From positions 2,108,001 to 2,172,000 of the forward strand of contig NZ_JACHVQ010000001.1 of NCBI RefSeq assembly GCF_014190805.1: 64,000 nucleotides of DNA, written 5' to 3'. Within the stretch, counting starts at the first letter, position 1, and each line of letters opens with the position of its first letter. Position numbers and translations under genes: made by a program. Under the pieces are notes generated by a model. That model was not told the DNA's origin. It saw only the letters and a program-made list of their open reading frames with translations, and did not search any database. This DNA is from Flexivirga oryzae (GTDB taxonomy: Bacteria > Actinomycetota > Actinomycetes > Actinomycetales > Dermatophilaceae). Below are positions 58,855 through 64,000 of the stretch, in pieces.

Positions 58855-59546
58855 CGCGTGACCATCCGATAACCGACACCGCGCACAGTGTCGATATACC
58901 GGGGCTCGACGGGATCGTCACCCAGCTTGTTGCGCAGATGCGCGATGTGGACATCGACCACATGCTCGTCGCCAACCCAGGCCGGGTCCCACACCTCATC
59001 AATGATTTGGCGACGCGCGAATGCCAGCGCAGGTGAGGCGGTCAGCAGCGCCAGGATGTCGAACTCGGTGCGGGTCAGCACGACGGGTTCGCCGGACAGG
59101 GTGACACGCCGGCCGGCCGGGTCAACCTCCAGGGATCCAAAGACTCGCAGCTGCGCAACGGACGGGGCCTGGTGCCGGGGGCGCCGTAAGAGGGCTTGAA
59201 CCCGTGCGACGAGTTCTCGGGGGCGAAACGGCTTGGTGAGGTAGTCATCGGCGCCGACGGACAAGCCGACGATCGTGTCGACTTCTTCGGCGCGGGCGGT
59301 GAGTATCAGGATGTAGCAGTCGGTGAAAGTTCTCAGCCGCCGACACACCTCGACGCCGTCCAGACCGGGCAAACCCAGGTCCAGGACGATGACATCCGGT
59401 TGTACGGCGTGGGCGGCGTCGATCGCATCCGGTCCGGTGTGCACCAACGGCGCGGCATACCCGGCGCGTTCCAGGTAGGAGCCCACCATGGTGGCCAAGT
59501 CCTTCTCATCCTCGACGACCAGGACCGTTCGGACAGCATCGACCAT
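58851..59546 (-). CDS. OmpR-family response regulator
   Basis: The receiver domain has TVLVVEDEKDLATMVGSYLE, phospho-acceptor Asp56 in DVIVLDLGLPGLDG, and Lys106 in DDYLTKPFRP. The C-terminal winged helix has LTRTEFDILALLTASPALAF and VDVHIAHLRNKLGDDPVEPR. At 231 residues it is normal. ATG 59546 is chosen over a longer frame. It overlaps the kinase gene by four bases and forms one two-component unit. Confidence 0.92.
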   Translation of the reverse strand: MVDAVRTVLVVEDEKDLATMVGSYLERAGYAAPLVHTGPDAIDAAHAVQPDVIVLDLGLPGLDGVEVCRRLRTFTDCYILILTARAEEVDTIVGLSVGADDYLTKPFRPRELVARVQALLRRPRHQAPSVAQLRVFGSLEVDPAGRRVTLSGEPVVLTRTEFDILALLTASPALAFARRQIIDEVWDPAWVGDEHVVDVHIAHLRNKLGDDPVEPRYIDTVRGVGYRMVTR

Positions 59547-59670
59547 GCACCCATCATCGCCGCTGGCTCCGCAACCGCCGCCACCGGACGTCGGCTGCTG
59601 GCAGTTTCTTGATCGTTTCTTCAGAGTCCAACCGGTGTGATCGCAACATCGCGGGTACATCGTGGACGTC

Positions 59671-59916
59671 ATGATGTGGTGGTGGCGCGACACCGGCGTG
59701 ACCGGCTGGGCCTGGGCGTTGCTGCTGACCTGTGTGTTGGCGCTCTGGGCGTTGGTGGCCTACGCGGCGGCCTGCCTGATACAGGCCACGCCCAACGGCA
59801 AGATGGCGCCAACTCGATCGAGGCATGACGACTGCCGTTCCGGGCAGGATCCCGCCAACCGCCCGGAAACGGGACAGCCGACGACCACAACATCGACCAC
59901 GGCGAGACCGCAGTGA
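59671..59916 (+). CDS. Small membrane protein with Trp-rich N-terminus
   Basis: The product begins MMWWWRDTGVTGWAWALLLT and has one membrane helix (CVLALWALVAYAAACLIQAT), then a polar Thr/Arg-rich tail. The Trp/Met-rich start followed by a helix is like small SHOCT-type proteins seen beside copper genes, but no SHOCT motif is present. It is divergent from the two-component genes. Confidence 0.55.
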   Translation: MMWWWRDTGVTGWAWALLLTCVLALWALVAYAAACLIQATPNGKMAPTRSRHDDCRSGQDPANRPETGQPTTTTSTTARPQ

Positions 59917-60024
59917 TGAAGATCGTTCGACGTGCCCCTTGACGCGTGCAGCATCTTGCGGGCGTGCGCCATACCGAGCCGGTTCCGCCAGCCAACCAAT
60001 AGAAGTTCTTGAAGGAGAAATTCG

Positions 60025-60645
60025 TTGTTCCCTACCCGCCGTGCCCGTGTCCTGCTGTCCCTTGCTGCCGCCGCCAGTCTGACGGTGGTGGCTGGCTGCT
60101 CCTCGAACTCGTCCTCCCCCGCTGCCTCAGGGGGTCATCACGCCTCCAGTACCGCGATGGACGGTATGTCGATGGGCTCATCCTCCATGCCGACCAGCGC
60201 GTCCTCGATGGCGATGGACCACGGTGACGGCGGTCCCGTCCCGGCGGGGATGAAGCCGGCATCCGACCCCAAGTACCCAGTCGGCAGCAAAGTGATCCTG
60301 ACCGCTGACCACATGGAAGGCATGGACGGTGCGCGCGCCACTGTCGTTGGTGCCTACTCCACGTTCACCTACGCGGTGAACTACACCCCGACCACCGGCG
60401 GGTCGATGGTCAAAGACCACGAGTGGGTGGTCCAGCAAGAACTCCAGGACGCCGGCAGCAAACGTCTCGCCAACGGTACGAAGGTGGTCCTCACCACCGA
60501 CCACATGTCCGGGATGAAGGGCGCGCACGGCACCGTCGCCAGCTCAACCGATCAGACCGTCTACGTCGTGGACTACACCGCACGCGGCATGACGATGAAG
60601 AACCACAAGTGGGTGGTCGAGGATGAGATGAAGCCGGCCAAGTGA
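60025..60645 (+). CDS. YdhK-family lipoprotein (two DUF1541 repeats)
   Basis: A lipobox VAGC gives lipid-anchored Cys25, followed by a His/Met-rich stretch (MDGMSMGSSSM, SMAMDHGDGG). Two copies of the DUF1541 repeat follow: GSKVILTADHMEGMDGARAT ... YTPTTGGSMVKDHEWVVQQE and GTKVVLTTDHMSGMKGAHGT ... VVDYTARGMTMKNHKWVVED. The Met/His pattern suggests copper binding outside the membrane. TTG 60025 follows GAAGGAG at good spacing. Confidence 0.88.
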   Translation: MFPTRRARVLLSLAAAASLTVVAGCSSNSSSPAASGGHHASSTAMDGMSMGSSSMPTSASSMAMDHGDGGPVPAGMKPASDPKYPVGSKVILTADHMEGMDGARATVVGAYSTFTYAVNYTPTTGGSMVKDHEWVVQQELQDAGSKRLANGTKVVLTTDHMSGMKGAHGTVASSTDQTVYVVDYTARGMTMKNHKWVVEDEMKPAK

Positions 60646-60750
60646 CCCGAGGATCCCTCCAGCGTCACGAATTGCAGCCAGCAGGCGGGCTTCAAGCGGT
60701 GGCTCAACCTTGTCGCTGGAGCGCCACCCGCAGAAGGTCGGGCAGCCCCG

Positions 60751-60779
60751 CTACATATACCCCCCTGGGGTATATGTAG
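60751..60779. promoter_or_regulatory. CsoR-type copper operator
   Basis: CTACATATACCCC and GGGGTATATGTAG are perfect 13-base arms around a three-base centre. The core matches the known CsoR consensus of TATACCC/GGGTATA arms. It lies ten bases before the multicopper oxidase ATG, so repression by a CsoR protein relieved by Cu(I) is expected. No csoR gene is in the window. Confidence 0.9.
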
Positions 60780-60788
60780 GCTCGAGTC

Positions 60789-62363
60789 ATGAGCGCCATA
60801 TCGAAATCACTGCAGTTGTCCAGACGTGGCCTGTTCGGTGTCAGCCTGGCGGCCGGTGTCAGCCTGTCGGCCGGCTGCACGTCGTCCGGGGCCGGGGATG
60901 CGGCAAGCGGTTCGGCCGGCTCGACGTCATCGGGCACGCGGGTCTCCCCCACCGCCGGTGCGGTTCAGCGGGCCGAGGATGCCCGGCCCGCAGGTGGCCG
61001 CACCGTGCGAGCATCGCTGACGTCGGCCCCGATGCGAGCGAGCATCGACGGGCAGCAGGTCGACACCTGGGGTTACGGTGCCCGGCTGCCCGGGCCGGTG
61101 CTGCGGTCCCGCGTCGGCGACACCCTTTCGGTCGCCCAGCGCAACCGGTTGGACCAAGCCACGACGACACACTTTCACGGGCTGGCGTTGCGCAACGACG
61201 CAGACGGCGTGCCCGGCCTGACCCAGCCGGCGATCAAGCCGGGCGGGTCATTCACGGCCACGTTCAAGACCGCGCATCCGGGCACCTACTGGTATCACTC
61301 GCATGTGGAACTGCAGCGAGACCGTGGCCTGTACGGCGCACTGATCATCGAGGACCCGCAGGAGCCGCTCGAGTACGACCACGAGTGGATCCTGGTCGTG
61401 GATGACTGGCTGGACGGCATCAAGGGACGCACCCCGGCCAAGCAGGCGGCGCAGCTGGCCAAGGGAATGGCCATGGACCACGACATGTCAGGAATGTCCG
61501 GGATGTCGATGCCCAGCATATCCGGGATGGGTGGCGGCGGTGGCGCGACCAGTCCTTTCCTCGGCGGCGACGCCGGGGACGTCACCTACCCGGTGCATCT
61601 GATCAACGGGCGCGATCCGATGCGCCCGGACACGTTGAAGGCCAAGCCCGGACAGCGCATTCGGTTGCGGGTGATCAACGCCGCTGGCGACACCGCCTAC
61701 CGGGTTGGCCTGCCCGGGGTGCCGATGACGCTGACGCACACCGACGGTTTCCCGGTCAAGCATCAGCGCGTGGACGCGATCGTGCTGGGGATGGGCGAAC
61801 GGGTCGACGCGCTGATCACAGTGCCCGACCATCCGGTGCCATTCGTGGCGCTTGCCGAGGGCAAAGCCGGCCGCACCTTCGCGGTACTCGCGGGCGGGGG
61901 CGGTGCCCGCCCGACAACGTCGAGTGTGCCGAAGAAGCTCACCGGCAAGGTCATCCAGTCCGGCGCGGCGACCGCTGACCCGTCCGTGCAGCTTGCCGAC
62001 CGCCCGGTCGACCAGGTCCACACGCTCGCGTTGACCGGCGGGATGGCCAAGTACGGCTGGGGCATCAACGGCCGGCAATTCGATGAGGCCAACCCGTTTG
62101 CCACCGCCTACGACATCCGAGCGGGGCAACGGGTGCGGATCGACTACGCGAACCACACGATGATGTGGCATCCGATGCACCTGCACGGGCACACCTTCCA
62201 GGTCGGGGCGACGGGTCCGCGCAAGGACACGGTCATCGTCAAGCCGATGCAGACGGTGTCGGTGTTCTTCGACGCGGACAACCCCGGTCAGTGGCTGACC
62301 CACTGCCACAACGCGTACCACGCGAACCGCGGGATGATGGCGGTGCTCAGTTACGTGAAGTAG
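60789..62363 (+). CDS. Multicopper oxidase lipoprotein (CueO/McoA-like)
   Basis: The leader has a twin-arginine-like LSRRGLFGVSLAAG and a lipobox LSAGC (Cys30). Copper motifs are THFHGLAL, TYWYHSHVEL, MMWHPMHLHGHTFQVG and LTHCHNAYHANRGMMAVLSY, giving a type 1 and a trinuclear site. A Met-rich insert (DHDMSGMSGMSMPSISGMGG) recalls the Cu(I)-binding region of CueO. It oxidises Cu(I) outside the membrane. The gene is directly behind a CsoR operator and stands alone or with the following lipoprotein gene. Confidence 0.94.
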   Translation: MSAISKSLQLSRRGLFGVSLAAGVSLSAGCTSSGAGDAASGSAGSTSSGTRVSPTAGAVQRAEDARPAGGRTVRASLTSAPMRASIDGQQVDTWGYGARLPGPVLRSRVGDTLSVAQRNRLDQATTTHFHGLALRNDADGVPGLTQPAIKPGGSFTATFKTAHPGTYWYHSHVELQRDRGLYGALIIEDPQEPLEYDHEWILVVDDWLDGIKGRTPAKQAAQLAKGMAMDHDMSGMSGMSMPSISGMGGGGGATSPFLGGDAGDVTYPVHLINGRDPMRPDTLKAKPGQRIRLRVINAAGDTAYRVGLPGVPMTLTHTDGFPVKHQRVDAIVLGMGERVDALITVPDHPVPFVALAEGKAGRTFAVLAGGGGARPTTSSVPKKLTGKVIQSGAATADPSVQLADRPVDQVHTLALTGGMAKYGWGINGRQFDEANPFATAYDIRAGQRVRIDYANHTMMWHPMHLHGHTFQVGATGPRKDTVIVKPMQTVSVFFDADNPGQWLTHCHNAYHANRGMMAVLSYVK

Positions 62364-62393
62364 CCCGGTCGAGGGGCGGTCATACTGGAACTC

Positions 62394-63077
62394 GTGCAGC
62401 CGATATGCCGCGGCCCCACGATCGCCACCGCGACCGTTGTTGCACTCCTGCTCGCCGCCTGTACAGCCAGCGGCTCGGCCGACACGCCCTCGGCGCACGA
62501 CCCCTCCCGATCCGAGTCGAACGGTGCATGCACGGACACGACAGTTCGAAAGCTGGTAATCGGGTTCGTGCGGGCATTCAACGCCGGTGACCAACCGACC
62601 TTGCAGCGGATCTGGGCGCGGCAGGGAAACGGCTTCGACTGGTACATCACCGACGGTCCGGGACAACGGATCGGCTCCGTCGCTCAGGACAGGGCCGGAC
62701 TCGAGCGATATTTCGCTGGCCGCCACGAGGCCGGGGAACGGCTCCGGCTGACTTCGTTCCAGTTCAACGGCAACACCGCCGGCTACGGCAACTTCCAATA
62801 CACGCTGATTCGCCGAGCCGACGACCTAGCGCCGACCAAATACACGGGCAAGGGCGCCGCGATCTGCACATCGACGAGATCGATGCTGGGCGTCTGGTCG
62901 ATGGCCAAGACACCGACACCGAGAGCCAAAGCCGAGACCCACGCGGCCGCCGCCCTTTCCTGGCAGCGGCCGCGGTCCAGCCGTCAGGCGGCGGGGTTCG
63001 TGTGCGCCTCTCATTGGCCCCGGCCGGCCAGCGGCGCGAACCGCGGCATGATGGCCGTGGTCAGCTACGTGAAGTAG
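62394..63077 (+). CDS. Chimeric lipoprotein with NTF2-like domain and a multicopper-oxidase tail
   Basis: A lipobox LLAAC (Cys23) starts an exported protein with an NTF2/SnoaL-like domain (VRKLVIGFVRAFNAGDQPTL, YGNFQYTLIRRADDLAP). From about residue 165 the sequence becomes Arg/Ala-rich and unlike that fold. The last residues, ANRGMMAVVSYVK, repeat the end of the multicopper oxidase (ANRGMMAVLSYVK), and the DNA matches too through the stop and the following GCCCG. So the 3' end is a fragment of an oxidase gene joined to a lipoprotein gene, probably after a deletion. GTG 62394 start. Confidence 0.65.
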   Translation: MQPICRGPTIATATVVALLLAACTASGSADTPSAHDPSRSESNGACTDTTVRKLVIGFVRAFNAGDQPTLQRIWARQGNGFDWYITDGPGQRIGSVAQDRAGLERYFAGRHEAGERLRLTSFQFNGNTAGYGNFQYTLIRRADDLAPTKYTGKGAAICTSTRSMLGVWSMAKTPTPRAKAETHAAAALSWQRPRSSRQAAGFVCASHWPRPASGANRGMMAVVSYVK

Positions 63078-63123
63078 CCCGCCGAGAGCGCAGATGCGCC
63101 GGATTGCCGGCGAGCCTGGGTCC

Positions 63124-64000
63124 TCACCACTTGATAGCGGCCGATCCGATGTCCAGCACGCCGTCGGCCACGATGCCGATCAGCAGGGCCAGGCATCCGG
63201 TGGTGACCGCCGCGGCGATCACGCACCGCGCGGGCCAGGCCAGCGCCTCCCGCGGACTACCCGGCACCGACGGGCCGGCGGCCGGTCCGGTGGCTGGGTC
63301 GGGGCGGGCGAACGCGGGAGCGATCCAACGCAGGTAGTAGTAGAGGCTCGCGACAGTGTTGACGGCGGCGATGACCACGAGCCATGCCCAGCCGCCGTCC
63401 CAGGTGGCGGCGAAGACGGTGAGCTTACCGGTGAACACGCCAGTGGGTGGGGTACCGACCAGGGCCAACAGGCTGACCACGAGGACGCCGGCCAGGGCTG
63501 GGCTCTGGCGAGCGAGCCCGCGGTAGTCCGTCAGTGTGGAGGGCCCGGGGCGTGCGGCGATGACGGCGAACGCGCCGAGGTTGGCTGCTGCGTATGCCGC
63601 CAGATAAAGGATTAGCGCGGCCAGCGGTGCGGAGCCGGCGACCGGATCGGCGACCACGACGACCATGAGCAGGTAGCCGACCTGGCTGATGGTGGAGTAG
63701 GCCAGCAGTCGGGCCGGATCGTCCTGCCGGAAGGCGGCGAGGTTACCCAGGGTCATGCTGGCCGCGGCCAGCAGTGCCAGCAGCAGTCGCCAGTTGATGG
63801 CGTCGTCGGGTAGGACGAGCACGAACCGGTACAGGGCGAGCAGCGCCCCGATTTTGGGGACAGTGGTCAGGAAGGCCCCGGCACCGGTGGTGGCACCTTG
63901 TACGGCGTCCGGCACCCAGAAGTGCACCGGGACCGCGCCGGCTTTGAAGAGCAGTCCGGCAAACACGGCCACCGCTCCCAGGGCGAGGGCCGCGGGTGGG
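63124..64000 (-). CDS. nuoN: NADH-quinone oxidoreductase subunit N-like antiporter (partial)
   Basis: The gene enters from the right edge and its C-terminus ends at 63124. Conserved antiporter segments are LLFKAGAVPVHFWVPDAVQG (with the Lys in the membrane helix), TTVPKIGALLALYRFVLVLP, LLAYSTISQVGYLLMVVVVA and SLLALVGTPPTGVFTGKLTV. NuoN is a proton-pumping membrane subunit of complex I; related proteins occur in Mrp antiporters. No nuoM or nuoL follows on this side, so it is the last gene of its operon or stands alone. Confidence 0.88.
   Translation of the reverse strand, partial: PPAALALGAVAVFAGLLFKAGAVPVHFWVPDAVQGATTGAGAFLTTVPKIGALLALYRFVLVLPDDAINWRLLLALLAAASMTLGNLAAFRQDDPARLLAYSTISQVGYLLMVVVVADPVAGSAPLAALILYLAAYAAANLGAFAVIAARPGPSTLTDYRGLARQSPALAGVLVVSLLALVGTPPTGVFTGKLTVFAATWDGGWAWLVVIAAVNTVASLYYYLRWIAPAFARPDPATGPAAGPSVPGSPREALAWPARCVIAAAVTTGCLALLIGIVADGVLDIGSAAIKW

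Noticed and set aside
1..64000. CRISPR array, rRNA genes or complete tRNA genes
   Set aside because: No regularly spaced direct repeats, rRNA-like sequence or full cloverleaf was seen; the only tRNA-like sequence is the 26-bp fragment at 31776.

Overview
The window is high-GC DNA with actinobacterial gene types: DUF3105, DUF2752, an ACR3 efflux pump with a flavin monooxygenase, a CsoR-type copper operator, MaoC/CitE/carboxylase acyl-CoA genes, and many GTG starts with ATGA/GTGA overlaps. It is probably a chromosome of a Micrococcales-like actinomycete. Genus cannot be fixed without a search.

Layout. (1) 1-2268: the end of an acyl-CoA catabolic operon (MaoC, CitE-like lyase, carboxyltransferase start) divergent from a TetR gene, with two operator copies between them. 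(2) 2227-8064: a short repeat family, then AraC regulator, cyclase-family hydrolase, acyl-CoA ligase, Hsp31-like protein and a frameshifted dehydrogenase. (3) 8265-12153: an alternative-oxidase-like gene broken by one in-frame amber codon, an IS1182-type transposase gene and a complete IS630-type element. (4) 12547-30660: a carbon and energy module. Lipoate synthase and NDH-2 face a proteobacterial-style pyruvate dehydrogenase cluster (aceE, aceF, lipoyl-bearing lpd), which continues into phaA-phaB-phaC and an FCD-type GntR regulator. Lactate permease and lutABC lie divergently. Together they would take lactate to pyruvate, acetyl-CoA and polyhydroxybutyrate, but phaC carries a frameshift.

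(5) 31065-33248: three tiny coupled genes, a strong terminator hairpin, a 26-bp tRNA 3'-end fragment and a tyrosine recombinase. This looks like the left end of an integrated island. (6) 33664-63077: a metal-resistance island. It has a MerR/thiol cluster, an arsenic operon, ArsR-controlled cation diffusion facilitators, DUF305/DUF3105/BNR envelope proteins, BlaI-M56 regulation, and a System II cytochrome-c/thioredoxin module (TlpA, CcdA, ResB, CcsB) with its own prolipoprotein diacylglyceryl transferase. A MerR/methyltransferase pair, a two-component system, a YdhK lipoprotein and a multicopper oxidase behind a near-perfect CsoR operator follow. (7) 63124-64000: part of a NuoN-like antiporter gene runs off the right edge.

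A recurring oddity is gene breakage: five genes have apparent frameshifts (dehydrogenase, phaC, merT-like, thioredoxin-like, CzcD) and one has an in-frame stop. Several single-base shifts lie in G/C runs, so either assembly error or real decay must be decided from reads. All functional statements come from reading motifs and gene order by eye; no searches were run.
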